Part shown: piece by piece, positions 18,101 through 27,657 of the stretch
How the letters are laid out: each line of letters opens with the position of its first letter
Position numbering within the stretch: the stretch's first letter is position 1
Assembly: GCA_020249775.1 (NCBI GenBank)
Contig: JADCFA010000021.1
Location: 248,001 to 312,000, forward strand
Source of the DNA: Roseomonas sp.
GTDB lineage: Bacteria; Pseudomonadota; Alphaproteobacteria; Acetobacterales; Acetobacteraceae
Length of the DNA stretch: 64,000 bases
Direction: 5' to 3'
Notes under the pieces: model-generated
The model's database searches: none
Told to the model about the DNA's origin: nothing
What the model saw: the letters and a program-made list of their open reading frames with translations, nothing else
Position numbers and translations under genes: made by a program

Positions 18101-20254
18101 GCGCCCGCCGGGCTCCGCTATCGCCAGCGTGACATTCGCCTTGATGGGCAGCGTTGTGTCTGGTGCGCGCGGCAGCGTTAATGCAACAACACCGCGCCCT
18201 TCACGATCCAGCGGCGGGATTTCCTGCGTGATCAAATCAGGCGCGAAGCTTTCATCCTGCAAACCAAAGCGCCAGCCGCGCCAGGCTTCAAAAGGCTCGG
18301 GGTCCGGCAGCAGGCGAATCTCGGCATTGCCCGTGAGCCCAGCGCCCGGCGCGCCATACAGAAAGCGCGCGCTGATCGGCAGGTTGAGCGCATTCGCGCC
18401 CGGCACCAAAGGCCCAGGCGCCGGCCCGGCGGTGACTTCCAAGCCTTCCGGCACAAAGGCATCCACGCGGAATTGCGCGCGCCCAATCGGCGGCAGGGCA
18501 GGATCAGCGAGGGCTTCAATATTCCATTGCCCATAGACCGCGCCATCAGAAAGCCGAAGCGGCCAGGAAATGGCGCCCCCCATCAGGCGCGGCGGCGTGA
18601 TTTCCGCCGCGATCTGCCCATTAGGCCGCCGCAGCCGGAGCCTGACCGGCAAATCCTGCGGATTGCCAGCGGCATCGCGCAAAAGCCCCGTCAGATTGAC
18701 GGTCTCGCCTGGGCGATAAATGCCGCGATCAAGCCAGAGGAACGCATCAAGCGGGCCGGGATGCGCGCGGCCCGAGGCACCGCGATCCGATAGATCAAAA
18801 CTCGCCGCTTCAAGATTGAGCGCGGCAAGATCATCCGGCGCGTCGGCATGAATGGCGAAGGGCGCCAACGGCCCCTGCCCGCGCAGTAATGCAAGTGGAA
18901 AACGCGCAAGCCCCGCTGCATCCGTGCGCGCTTCCGCCAGCACATCATTATTGCGCGCCATGAGTGTCACGCGCAGACCTGCTTTCACCTGCCCCGATTG
19001 AAAGCCGCGCGCCTGCACGGCAAGCCCATCCGCGCCGCGCCACGCGGTCAGCCCGATATCCGTGACGAAAAACGGAAAGGCAGCGGCGGCGCCGTCACCG
19101 CGGCGGGTTTCACCTTGCCGGGCGGAGAGCACGTAAAGCCCCGGTGCGGCATCGCGCAGCAGATCAGCAAGCGGCAGCGCATGGCGAGTCAAGCGATTGG
19201 GCGCACCGCCCTGCAAGGCGGCACTGCCTTCCCACAGCACGCGCCCGCTTTGTTCGCCGATATATTGCGCCATCCATTGATCCAAAGCCTCACCCGGACG
19301 CCAGCGTTCGCGGAGCGTGATCAGGTTGCGCTCGGAAAGGCGGATCAGGCGAAGCTGCAGATTTTCGATATTGATCGTCGCCACACCAAGCCGCGGCGCC
19401 TGACCGCGTGGCAGAATGAAGGCGCGGTTTTCGAAAACAATGCGCGCTTCGCGATTCGGCATGGCGATAGCAAGCGGCGTATCGGCGCGCAGATTGCCGC
19501 CTTCACCCGGCAGGCCCGCGCGCAGAATCAGCCGCGTGGTCTGGCCCCAGGGCAGGCCGCCCACGCAAAGCTGATCGGCTTCTCGTTCGATGGTGAGGTT
19601 GGGCAGGGCCGGGTCAGCGCGCACCCAATCTTCCGCGCGCCAATCGCTGCGCCGCGCGGGCGGGATGGTGAAGGTGATGCAGGCGCGCGCGGGTTCGGCA
19701 TCCGGTTCGGGGTTCACGCGCCGCACCAGCATGCCAGCGGCGCGGCGCGCGGTATCAAGCGCTGCCTTGTGGCGGGCATCATTGGGTAGGCGTTCCACGA
19801 CGGCTTCAAGCGCTTCCACCTGTTGCGCGAGGCGATCCTGCCGGCGCAGCGCTTCGGCAATCAGCAGCAGCGGGGGGACTTCGGGTTCTCCACCTGGGGC
19901 GAATTGAAAGGCGCGCCAGGCGGCTTGCAGGGCGCGGCTGTTTTCGGGCGGTGTGCGGGCAAGCTGCGCTTCAGCAAGCGCCAACCAATGATCGGCATTG
20001 CTATTGCCAAGCCCGATGCGTTCTTCCAGGGCAGTGGCAGCGGCGGCGAAATCCCGCCGCGCTGTCGCATCTTGCGCACGGCGTTCTGCGGCGGCGCGCT
20101 GTTGCGGCGTACCACCGGCAGGGAACCGGCGTTGCAGGCTTTGCTGATAGGCGCCGGATTCCTGCGACAGGCCTGGCAAATCAAAGCCCTGCGCCCCCGC
20201 ATGCATAGGGGCAAGGGCCAAGAGCAGTATCAGCAAAAGGCGCGGCAGCTTCAT
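15143..20254 (-). CDS. Bacterial alpha-2-macroglobulin family protein with intact thioester motif
   Basis: About 1700 aa; signal peptide MKLPRLLLILLLALAPMHAGAQ; MG domains (AFLWLDRGIYRPGETVNLTGLLRD); thioester motif FPLACLEQSAARAIALS. Confidence 0.93.
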   Translation of the reverse strand: MKLPRLLLILLLALAPMHAGAQGFDLPGLSQESGAYQQSLQRRFPAGGTPQQRAAAERRAQDATARRDFAAAATALEERIGLGNSNADHWLALAEAQLARTPPENSRALQAAWRAFQFAPGGEPEVPPLLLIAEALRRQDRLAQQVEALEAVVERLPNDARHKAALDTARRAAGMLVRRVNPEPDAEPARACITFTIPPARRSDWRAEDWVRADPALPNLTIEREADQLCVGGLPWGQTTRLILRAGLPGEGGNLRADTPLAIAMPNREARIVFENRAFILPRGQAPRLGVATINIENLQLRLIRLSERNLITLRERWRPGEALDQWMAQYIGEQSGRVLWEGSAALQGGAPNRLTRHALPLADLLRDAAPGLYVLSARQGETRRGDGAAAAFPFFVTDIGLTAWRGADGLAVQARGFQSGQVKAGLRVTLMARNNDVLAEARTDAAGLARFPLALLRGQGPLAPFAIHADAPDDLAALNLEAASFDLSDRGASGRAHPGPLDAFLWLDRGIYRPGETVNLTGLLRDAAGNPQDLPVRLRLRRPNGQIAAEITPPRLMGGAISWPLRLSDGAVYGQWNIEALADPALPPIGRAQFRVDAFVPEGLEVTAGPAPGPLVPGANALNLPISARFLYGAPGAGLTGNAEIRLLPDPEPFEAWRGWRFGLQDESFAPDLITQEIPPLDREGRGVVALTLPRAPDTTLPIKANVTLAIAEPGGRESRARIAVPVRAAGLFPVLRPAFQGDAIDAGAEAAFDIAAVAPDGSAAPARLRLRLLRERPDWRLVMRDSIARFETVWRDEPVDAAELTINPAAPTRFARSLPFGRYRLEIADADGLGMVSYRFRAGWAGVESAEIPDRIDVAAERRNFASGEVARLRITPPFAGPATVAVLTDRLVSLREITLSEAGTDIEVPVDSAWGPGAYITITAYRPGEARDGRPGRALGLAWIGLDPAPRRLEVTISAPERIRPRQRVEIPIRIAEARGEAMVTLAAVDEGILRLTGFASPDPGAHFLGKRALGVDIRDDYGRLLAPAEGALALLRQGGDGGLAGMGIQPPQRLVSLFSGPVRVGADGAAVIALDVPDFAGELRLMAVAWEGARIGAASRAMTVRDQAVVEAALPRFLAPGDTARLPVLMHNIELPAGEIVAELSTEGAIAIEGPTRLAAQLATGERAAPATGLRAVAGGEGVLRLRLSGPQGFSLTRESRITIRPARPLLTDVQSAELPGGAEREVAPAFDRFIPGTARAELSLGAVVRYDAAAALRAVEAFPLACLEQSAARAIALSAGLFAPVGGADHAARLQAAVQAILDRQRFDGAFGLWSANAEAELWLTPFAVEALLRARSAGATLPEAALNDALRFLDDAVGDTGEATPEERAAQAYRLHALAMAGRVRLGAARRLMENAGDMPTPLSLAQLGAVFTRGGDRARAEQAFNAALSNLSRRWWSFDYGTAQRDALALASLLKESGLLGDRLAALMGALPGQNFTPENTSTQEQAWAVLAAARLGQGMRPIEASLDGVALPAAPVIVAPLAGAARLHNRGATTVWQMVATKGIPREAQPAARQGLRVTRHFHALDGSALNLDTLRAGDGFILLLEARADADDRHQLLLQQGLPAGWEITGRFGAGEVSGLPWLGALTAIDSQPALDDRFAAAVTLEGENRVARIAVRLRAVTAGSFELPGAEVRDMYRPAFFARQNTGRIAIQP

Positions 20255-20311
20255 CGGGGGGTTCCTCGCCAAAGGCATGGCAACTTATCGCATGTTACGC
20301 GGTGGTATGCA

Positions 20312-21718
20312 TCATGGGGCTTTATGCCCAGAAACCTCTGCCCCCGCATCTCGGCTGAGCGCGGCAAGCATGGGAATGGACAGAAGCGTGACCGCAGCCG
20401 CCACCAGGAAGCCGGTGGAGAAATCAGTCAGCGCAAGCTCCGCCCGGCCCGCGATCAGGCGCGATGCCTCCAGCGTCGCGGTTGCCAGCACGACACCAAG
20501 CGCAGGCGATAATTGTTGCAGCGTGCTGTAAAAACTGGTCGCGGCTGAAAGCTTTTCCGCCGGCACATCGGCAAATACCAGCGTATTAAGCGCGGTGAAT
20601 TGCAGGCTGCGGAATAGGCCACCGCAAGCGAGCAGCAGGAAAATCGCCGCCGCCGGCCAGGCGGGATTGGGCAAGCCCAGCAGCGCAATCCCGGCTGATG
20701 CCAAAACGCCATTGATCAGCAAAGCGTTACGAAAGCCAAAGCGCTTCAGCAGCGGGCGCACCAAAGGCTTCATGGTGAAGGCGCCAAGCGCGGTCGCGAA
20801 GGAGATCAGCCCGCTTTCGGAAGCAGACATGCCAAAGCCAATTTGCAGCATGATGGGCACCAGAAAGGGCACCGCGCCGGCACCCACGCGAAACAGGCTG
20901 CCGAAAAGTGCTGGCTGGCGAAAGGTTGGGATTTTGAGCAGCGCGATATCAATCGCCGGCCGCGGCGCGCGGCGGCAATGGAAATAGGCCACAACACCAA
21001 TCAGCAACCCAGCGCATAGCGCAACCCAAGGCCAAGGGTCCGCCACCACATGCCGGCCCACGGTTTCCAGCCCGAACATGCCAAGCGCCAAGGCAAGCCC
21101 CACCAGCGCGAGGCCAAGTATATCCGGTCGCCCCGGATTGCTTGGTGGAATGGCGGGAATTTTCCACGCCACCAGCAAGAAGCCGATCAGCCCGATTGGC
21201 ACATTGATCCAGAATACCGCGCGCCAACCGAAAAGATCAGTCAATATGCCACCAAGCGGCGGGCCAGTGACCGGTCCAAGTAGCGCCGGCATGGTGAGCC
21301 AAGCCATGGCGGAAAGCAGTTCTTCCTTGCGCACGCCACGCAGCAGCAATAGCCGCCCAACCGGGAACATCATCGCACCCCCCGCACCTTGCAGGATGCG
21401 AAAGGCGATCAGGTCTTCCAACCCGCGCGCCTGGCCGGACAGTGCAGAGGCCACAACAAAAACAATAATCGCCAGCATGAAAACGCGCTTGGCGCCGAAG
21501 CGATCCGCAATCCAGCTTGAGAAGGGAATGAAGACCGTGAGTGCCACCAGATACGACGTGATGGCCGCCCCCAGCCGCGCCGGGTCTTCACCCATATCGC
21601 GCGCCATGCTGGGCAGCGCGGTGGCGACCACGGCGCTATCCAGGTTTTGCATGAGCAGCGCAGAGGCGACAATCAACGCAATGACGCGGTGATTGGCATG
21701 GGCTGCGGGTTGTTCCAT
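20312..21718 (-). CDS. MFS drug:H+ antiporter, DHA2 (EmrB/QacA) type
   Basis: LDSAVVATALPSMARDMGEDP..., multi-TM, GPPLGGILTDLFGWRAVFWINVPIG. Confidence 0.9.
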   Translation of the reverse strand: MEQPAAHANHRVIALIVASALLMQNLDSAVVATALPSMARDMGEDPARLGAAITSYLVALTVFIPFSSWIADRFGAKRVFMLAIIVFVVASALSGQARGLEDLIAFRILQGAGGAMMFPVGRLLLLRGVRKEELLSAMAWLTMPALLGPVTGPPLGGILTDLFGWRAVFWINVPIGLIGFLLVAWKIPAIPPSNPGRPDILGLALVGLALALGMFGLETVGRHVVADPWPWVALCAGLLIGVVAYFHCRRAPRPAIDIALLKIPTFRQPALFGSLFRVGAGAVPFLVPIMLQIGFGMSASESGLISFATALGAFTMKPLVRPLLKRFGFRNALLINGVLASAGIALLGLPNPAWPAAAIFLLLACGGLFRSLQFTALNTLVFADVPAEKLSAATSFYSTLQQLSPALGVVLATATLEASRLIAGRAELALTDFSTGFLVAAAVTLLSIPMLAALSRDAGAEVSGHKAP

Positions 21719-21729
21719 TATGCGCGGCT

Positions 21730-22722
21730 TCAGGGGCGCAGGATCACGCGGCCGGCGCTGCGCCTCGCTGAAACCTCATCCATCGCTTCTCGGAATTGCT
21801 CCAGCGGATAGGCCGCGTGGATCTCGGGCTTCAGCGCGCCTTGCTGCCACCAAACCATCAATTGATCCCAAAGCGCGCGCGCGGCGGCCGCGTGACCCCG
21901 CCGGCCATCGCCCGGGGACCAGCCGACATAGGTGCCCCAATTCACGCCAATCACGCCGATATTCTTGAGGAGCAAGATATTGGTTTGCAGTGTTGGAATG
22001 CCGCCACCGGCGAAGCCAACCACAACAAGATTGCCACCATCCGCCAGGCAGCGCAGGCTTTCATCAAAGGCCGGGCCGCCAATGGTATCCACTAGGCAAT
22101 CCACGCCGCGCCCACCCGTGGCAGCGCGCACCGCGTCGCGAAAGGGTGCCGCGCTATCCAGCACCACATCGGCGCCGCGGGCGCGCAGCATCTCATGCTT
22201 CGCCGCGCCCGCACGTGCAATCACCTTCGCGCCACAGGCCTTGGCAATTTCAACAGCGGCTAAACCCACCCCGCCCGCTGCGCCATGCACCAACACCCGG
22301 TCGCCGGCCTTGATTCGGCCGCGCCAGAGCAGCGCCGCGCCGGCAGTTGGATAGGAAATCGGGAAAGCGATAGCGGGTTCCAGTGGCAGGCCATCAGGAA
22401 TGGCGATGGTGTGGATATCATCGGCTACGGCTTCTTCCGCCATGCCGCCCCAATCAACCACAGCGAAAACCCGCGTACCCGGCGGCGGCGCATCTGCATC
22501 AGGTGCCGCTTCCAGCACGGTGCCCACAATCTCCGTCCCCGGCGTGAAGGGCAAAGGCGGTTTGCGTTGATATTTTCCTGCCACCACCAATTGTGTCGCG
22601 AAGGAAACCCCCGCCGCTGCCACTTTTATCCGCACACTGCGCGGACGAAGCGCCGGGCGCGGCACATCCCTGATTTCAAGCTCCGCGAAATTCCGCCAGC
22701 TTTCGCAAATGATCGCGCGCAT
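21730..22722 (-). CDS. NADPH:quinone oxidoreductase family / zinc-type alcohol dehydrogenase-like
   Basis: VLVHGAAGGVGLAAVEIAKACGAKVIARAG; quinone oxidoreductase-like length and ends. Confidence 0.9.
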   Translation of the reverse strand: MRAIICESWRNFAELEIRDVPRPALRPRSVRIKVAAAGVSFATQLVVAGKYQRKPPLPFTPGTEIVGTVLEAAPDADAPPPGTRVFAVVDWGGMAEEAVADDIHTIAIPDGLPLEPAIAFPISYPTAGAALLWRGRIKAGDRVLVHGAAGGVGLAAVEIAKACGAKVIARAGAAKHEMLRARGADVVLDSAAPFRDAVRAATGGRGVDCLVDTIGGPAFDESLRCLADGGNLVVVGFAGGGIPTLQTNILLLKNIGVIGVNWGTYVGWSPGDGRRGHAAAARALWDQLMVWWQQGALKPEIHAAYPLEQFREAMDEVSARRSAGRVILRP

Positions 22723-24314
22723 TACGCGGCCTCATCCTGCATGATCATATCCGCGCCCTTTTCGCCAATCATGATGGTCGGCACATTGGTATTGCCGGTG
22801 GTGAGTGTTGGCATGATGGACGCATCAATCACCCGCAAGCCCGCAATGCCACGCAACCGAAGCCGGCTATCCACCACACTGCCGGGGTCTTCACCCATGC
22901 GGCAGGTGCCGACCGGGTGATAAATGGTGGTGCCATATTGGCGGGCGAAGGCGAGCAATTCATCATCGCTCTGCACCTCTGGCCCCGGCAGCAATTCCCT
23001 CACGCTATAGGGCGTGATGGCGGCTTGCGCGAAAATATGGCGCACCATGCGCAGCCCGCGGGCGAGCAATTCCTGATCGCTCCGCGCCGATAGATAATTC
23101 GGCCGGATCGCTGGCCTTTCAAACGGGTCAGCGGATTTCGCCATGACGGTGCCGCGGCTATCGGGCTTCACCGGACAAATGGCGCAAGTCATGCCGGGTT
23201 CTTTTTCAAGCACGCCGAATTGACCAAGCGCGTAGCTCGCGGGCGTGAACAGCAATTGCAGATCGGGGCTCGCAAGCCCTTCACGCGAGCGCGCGAAAAC
23301 CTGCGCCGTGGTCACACCAAAGGTCAGCGCGCCATTACCAACCGTGAAGAACCGCGCCACCTGTTCCACCAGGCGCAACCCACGCGCCAATTGATTGGTG
23401 CTGATACTATCCTTCACACGATGCTGCACGCGCGTGACGTAATGATCCTGCAAATTCGCGCCCACCTGGGGCATATCCTGCACAACCTCGATCCCCAGCG
23501 CGCGCAAATGCTCGGACGGACCAATACCCGAGATTTGCAGCACATGCGGCGAATTCACGGCACCTCCGGATAGGATCACTTCCCGCCGTGCTCGGATTTG
23601 CTTGAGCGTCCCGCCCTGGCGAAACTCCGCGCCCACGCAGCGCTTGCCGTCAAACAAAAGCCGCGTGACCTGGGCTTCGGTTTCCACCTGCACCTTGTCA
23701 CCAGCCTGCGCCAGATAGGTGCGGGCGGTGGAACCGCGCCAGCGGCTAATCCGCGTCATTTGCGAATAGCCGACACCTTCCTGTTCAACGCCATTCAAAT
23801 CCTGGCGGAAGACATGCCCCGCCTGCTGCGCCGCTTCGATGAAGCGATGCGTGAGCGGCAGGATGGTGCGGTAATCTTCCACCTGCAAAGGCCCATCCTG
23901 ACCGCGCACGGCCGGGTCGCCGCCATTGCGATAGGTTTCGCTGCGGCGAAATAGCGGCAGCACCTCCTCATAACTCCAACCGCGGCAGCCCATTTGTGCC
24001 CAAAGATCGAAATCAGCCGGATTGCCGCGCACATAAAGCATGCCGTTGATGGAGGATGTGCCGCCCAAAGTCCGCCCGCGCGGCCAGCGGATTTCGCGGT
24101 TATTGGCACCTGATTCGGTTTCCGTCGTGTAGCCCCAATTCACCAGCTTCTGATTTTGCATCAGCTTCAGCATGCCGGCGGGGATATGGATCCATGGGTG
24201 CCGATCCTTTGGCCCGGCTTCCAACAGCGTCACGCGCCGCCCTGCCATGCCAAGGCGGCTTGCTACCACGCAGCCGGCGGAACCGGCGCCAATCACCAGA
24301 TAATCCGTTTCCAT
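22722..24314 (-). CDS. GMC family (choline dehydrogenase-like) oxidoreductase
   Basis: METDYLVIGAGSAGCVVASRLGMAGRRVTLLEAG; RGRTLGGTSSINGMLYVRGNPADFD; C-terminal YHPVGTCRMGEDPGSVVD. Confidence 0.94.
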   Translation of the reverse strand: METDYLVIGAGSAGCVVASRLGMAGRRVTLLEAGPKDRHPWIHIPAGMLKLMQNQKLVNWGYTTETESGANNREIRWPRGRTLGGTSSINGMLYVRGNPADFDLWAQMGCRGWSYEEVLPLFRRSETYRNGGDPAVRGQDGPLQVEDYRTILPLTHRFIEAAQQAGHVFRQDLNGVEQEGVGYSQMTRISRWRGSTARTYLAQAGDKVQVETEAQVTRLLFDGKRCVGAEFRQGGTLKQIRARREVILSGGAVNSPHVLQISGIGPSEHLRALGIEVVQDMPQVGANLQDHYVTRVQHRVKDSISTNQLARGLRLVEQVARFFTVGNGALTFGVTTAQVFARSREGLASPDLQLLFTPASYALGQFGVLEKEPGMTCAICPVKPDSRGTVMAKSADPFERPAIRPNYLSARSDQELLARGLRMVRHIFAQAAITPYSVRELLPGPEVQSDDELLAFARQYGTTIYHPVGTCRMGEDPGSVVDSRLRLRGIAGLRVIDASIMPTLTTGNTNVPTIMIGEKGADMIMQDEAA

Positions 24315-24325
24315 CTGAGTCACCT

Positions 24326-25291
24326 TCAATCCAGCTTTATTTTCGCATCGCGCACCAACTTGCCCCAACGATCATATTCGGCGCGGACAAAACGCGCATA
24401 ATCTTCCGGGCTATCGGCCACGGGCTCCGCACCCAAAGCATCAAAGCGCGCCCGCGTTTCGGGGTTGCGTGCGGCGCTGGCAACCGCTTGCTGCAAGCGC
24501 GCGATGTTGTTGGGCGGCGTGCGCGCCGGCGCCCAAATGCCGTACCAGGTGGAGATTTCGTAGCCAGGTACGCCGGCTTCAGCGATGGTTGGCAAATCCG
24601 GGAAGGGCGCGATGCGATTGCGCGTGGTGACACCCAGCGCGCGCAAGCGCCCGTCACGCACGGCGCCTGCGCTGGCGGGGACAGAATCAAACATCGCCTG
24701 TACCGTGCCGGCGATCAGATCCTGCCCCGCCGGGCCGCTGCCACGATAGGGCACATGCACCAGATCGGTTCCAGTCATCAGCCTGAACAATTCCCCCGCC
24801 AGATGTGGCGCACCACCTTGAGAAGACGATGCATAGGCAATCCGCCCCGGATTGGCGCGCGCATAGGCGATGAATTCCGCAACACTGCGCACCGGTAGCG
24901 CCGGGTTCACCACCAGCCAAAGCGGCACGGCAGCGATATTCGTGACCGGCGCGAAATCCGCCAGCACATCAATCGGCATATTGGGCGTGAGATGCGGCAC
25001 AATCACATGGGCCGAGGCATTGACCAGAAAAGTGCTGCCATCAGGCGCGGCGCGCGCCGCTTGCTCGGACCCGATCAGCCCATTGGCGCCGGCGCGATTT
25101 TCCACCACGAAAGGCTGACCAAGCGGGCCTTGCACGGCTTGCGCGACAATGCGGCCCATAATGTCGGTTGGCCCACCCGGCGGATAGGGCACAATGAAGC
25201 GCACCGGGCGGCTTGGCCATTCCGGCGTCTGTGCGCGCGCGGCAAATGGCAGCAAGGCGCCTGCAAGCGCGGCGCGGCGGGTGATCCTCAT
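24326..25291 (-). CDS. Bug/TctC-family tripartite tricarboxylate transporter substrate-binding protein
   Basis: WPSRPVRFIVPYPPGGPTDIMGRIVAQAVQGPLGQPFVVENRAGANGLIGSEQAARAAPDG. Confidence 0.93.
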   Translation of the reverse strand: MRITRRAALAGALLPFAARAQTPEWPSRPVRFIVPYPPGGPTDIMGRIVAQAVQGPLGQPFVVENRAGANGLIGSEQAARAAPDGSTFLVNASAHVIVPHLTPNMPIDVLADFAPVTNIAAVPLWLVVNPALPVRSVAEFIAYARANPGRIAYASSSQGGAPHLAGELFRLMTGTDLVHVPYRGSGPAGQDLIAGTVQAMFDSVPASAGAVRDGRLRALGVTTRNRIAPFPDLPTIAEAGVPGYEISTWYGIWAPARTPPNNIARLQQAVASAARNPETRARFDALGAEPVADSPEDYARFVRAEYDRWGKLVRDAKIKLD

Positions 25292-25358
25292 GGCTGGCCC
25301 CTTCCCTTATTCAGGTTTGGCGTCAGGATAGGCATGATTTGGCGCTGGAGGAAACGCG

Positions 25359-26471
25359 ATGAATGAAGCGATGCGGCCCTATAAGGGGCTTCGGGTGCTG
25401 GATGCCGGCCAGGGCATCGCCGGGCCCTATTGCGGCATGATGCTCGCCGCCTGCGGCGCTGATGTCATCAAGCTTGAACCACCCGAAGGCGATTGGTCGC
25501 GCGGGCTTGGCACGGCCAAGGAAACGGTTTCGGTCATGACGGTGTGTTTCAATCGCGGCAAACGTTCCGTGGTGCTGGATTTGAAATCGGAAGAAGGCAA
25601 GCGCGCTACCGCTGCCTTGGCGGCACAAGCCGATGTGCTGATTGAAGCCTTCCGCCCCGGCGTTGCCGCGCGCATCGGCCTCGGCCCGGAAAACGCCAAG
25701 CCGGATGCGGTGTGTCTTTCCATTTCCGGCTTTGGACAAAGCGGGCCCTATGCTGAGCGGCCCTGTACGGATTCCGTCGCCCAAGCTTTTTCCGGCTTTG
25801 TCAGCCTGAATGAGGGTGCGGATGGCGCGCCACATAAGGCCGGTGCCTTCATCGCTGATATGGCAACGGGGATTTATGCTTTTTCAGCCGTACAAGTCGC
25901 ACTCGCGGCGCGCGCGCAGGATAGCGCGCCGCGTCGCCGCGTGATTGACATGTCGCTGATGGCCGCGACGTCCAATCTGCTGACGCACCAGATCGGCGAA
26001 TGGGGCGTGCAGGGCAAATCAGCCGCACCGCCCAATGCGCCGGCCGGCGCCTATCGTGCCGCTGATGGTGGCTGGGTGATGATTACGCTGGTGCGTGAAG
26101 CGGAATGGCCGAAGCTATGCGGCGCGCTGGGTATTGCCGATATCGCCGCCGATCCGCGTTTTTTGAATTTCGATCTGCGCTGGCAGAATAGGGATGCGCT
26201 TTACGCCATGATACGCGCGGCCTTCCTGAAGAAGCCCGTTGCGGAATGGGTGACGATCCTACAGGGTGAAAGGCTGCTCGCTGACCGGGTGAATACGCCG
26301 CTTGATTGGTTGGCGAATGAACATGTGGTCGCCTATGGCGCCGCCGCGCGCATTCCGCAGCCGCAATTGGGCGCGGTGCCGCTGCCCATGCTGCCGGGGC
26401 TTGGCCATTTTGTGGCGGAAGCCCCGGCGCTTGGTCAGCACACCGCGGATGTGCTGGCCGAGTTGGGGTAA
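25359..26471 (+). CDS. CaiB/BaiF family CoA-transferase
   Basis: YKGLRVLDAGQGIAGPYCGMMLAACGADVIKLEPPEGDWSRGLG...; NRGKRSVVLDLKSEEGK. Confidence 0.93.
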   Translation: MNEAMRPYKGLRVLDAGQGIAGPYCGMMLAACGADVIKLEPPEGDWSRGLGTAKETVSVMTVCFNRGKRSVVLDLKSEEGKRATAALAAQADVLIEAFRPGVAARIGLGPENAKPDAVCLSISGFGQSGPYAERPCTDSVAQAFSGFVSLNEGADGAPHKAGAFIADMATGIYAFSAVQVALAARAQDSAPRRRVIDMSLMAATSNLLTHQIGEWGVQGKSAAPPNAPAGAYRAADGGWVMITLVREAEWPKLCGALGIADIAADPRFLNFDLRWQNRDALYAMIRAAFLKKPVAEWVTILQGERLLADRVNTPLDWLANEHVVAYGAAARIPQPQLGAVPLPMLPGLGHFVAEAPALGQHTADVLAELG

Positions 26472-26506
26472 GTACGCGTTCAAAGGATTATCGCAACCGA
26501 AAGCTA

Positions 26507-26615
26507 CGCCCGCCGCAGGCGGGCGCGAGCCCGAATGGGCGACGCCGCTTATGCGGCGAAGCCAAGCGCGCGGAGGCGCGCGCCGGCGTCTGAGGGCGGA
26601 TCGGTCACGATCCGC
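26507..26615. repeat. Cluster of four hairpin-forming palindromes in a convergent intergenic region
   Basis: CGCCCGCC-GCA-GGCGGGCG (26507-26525); CGCCGC-TTAT-GCGGCG (26543-26558); GCGCGC-GGAG-GCGCGC (26566-26581); GCGGATCG-GTCA-CGATCCGC (26596-26615). Confidence 0.7.
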
Positions 26616-26624
26616 AACACAAGT

Positions 26625-27563
26625 TCAATTATACGGCAGGCGCAGCCCTGGTTCATCCCATTGCATCGCGACCAACTTCCCTGTGTTGGACAGCGTAATA
26701 TAGGCGGTGCGCATATCCGGCCCGCCAAAGCAGATATTGGTCGGCATGCGTTCGGGCATTTTCACGGTGCGGAGAATCTCGCCCGAAGGTGACACGGTGG
26801 TGATTTCTCCCGAAACCAGTGTCGCCACAATGATATTGCCCGAAGCGGCAATGGCGATACTGTCCAGCCGCCGATAACCTGGGAATTGGCATAGCACGCG
26901 CCCGCCCGCGCTGGATGGCCAGGGTTCCTTCTTCAGCTTGCCAGGCGCTTCAATATCCCAAGCCCAAAGCCGGCCGGTTTCGGTCTCGGCCACATAAAGC
27001 GTCTTGCCATCGGGGCTGATGCCAATGCCGTTGGCGCCACCAAATACCGGGAAGGCCGCTTCCACCACGCGCGATCCATCTTCTGATGCCCAATAAGCAC
27101 CGCCATGGTCGCGATCCCGCGCGCGCACCTTGCCGAGATCGGAAAACCAAAGGCCGCCCCTGCCATCGAACATCAGATCATTCGGCCCGCGCAAAGGTCG
27201 CCCATCACACACACGGATGAGCGCTTCAACCTTGCCCGCCGCACCATCAATCCGTTCAATCCGCCCGCCCGAATAATCCGGCGATTGGCCACTCGGGCGG
27301 AGAATCCCAGGTTCTTCATGCCAGGTGAAGCCGCCATTATTGCAGACATAGAAGCTTCCGTTCGGGCCGAGTGCCAGGCCATTTGGCGCGCCTTCCACGG
27401 TGGCGATGGTGGTTTTCGTGCCATTGGGCGCCACCTTCGTGATGCGCCGGGCTTCGATTTCCACCAGCGCCACAGACCCATCGGGCATGGCGACGGGGCC
27501 TTCGGGGAAGCGCAGCCCCTCGGCAATGATTTTCAGGTCAGGTGATGCGACATGAACGGCCAT
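26625..27563 (-). CDS. SMP-30/gluconolactonase/LRE family protein
   Basis: LKIIAEGLRFPEGPVAMPDGSVALVEIEARRITKVAPNG; GPNDLMFDGRGGLWFSD; NGIGISPDGKTLYVAET. Confidence 0.92.
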   Translation of the reverse strand: MAVHVASPDLKIIAEGLRFPEGPVAMPDGSVALVEIEARRITKVAPNGTKTTIATVEGAPNGLALGPNGSFYVCNNGGFTWHEEPGILRPSGQSPDYSGGRIERIDGAAGKVEALIRVCDGRPLRGPNDLMFDGRGGLWFSDLGKVRARDRDHGGAYWASEDGSRVVEAAFPVFGGANGIGISPDGKTLYVAETETGRLWAWDIEAPGKLKKEPWPSSAGGRVLCQFPGYRRLDSIAIAASGNIIVATLVSGEITTVSPSGEILRTVKMPERMPTNICFGGPDMRTAYITLSNTGKLVAMQWDEPGLRLPYN

Positions 27564-27657
27564 GGTTTCCTCCTGCATTGGTTGGCCTGATCATGGCCCT
27601 GTTTTGCCCCGCTGCGAAGCCTTGACGCGGCGGGGCTTCGGGGGAAGCCTTCACCCC

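Noticed and set aside
26302-26703. Plus ORFs through the hairpin cluster (133 and 85 aa)
   Set aside because: Composition is a by-product of palindromes; no SD and no recognisable family.
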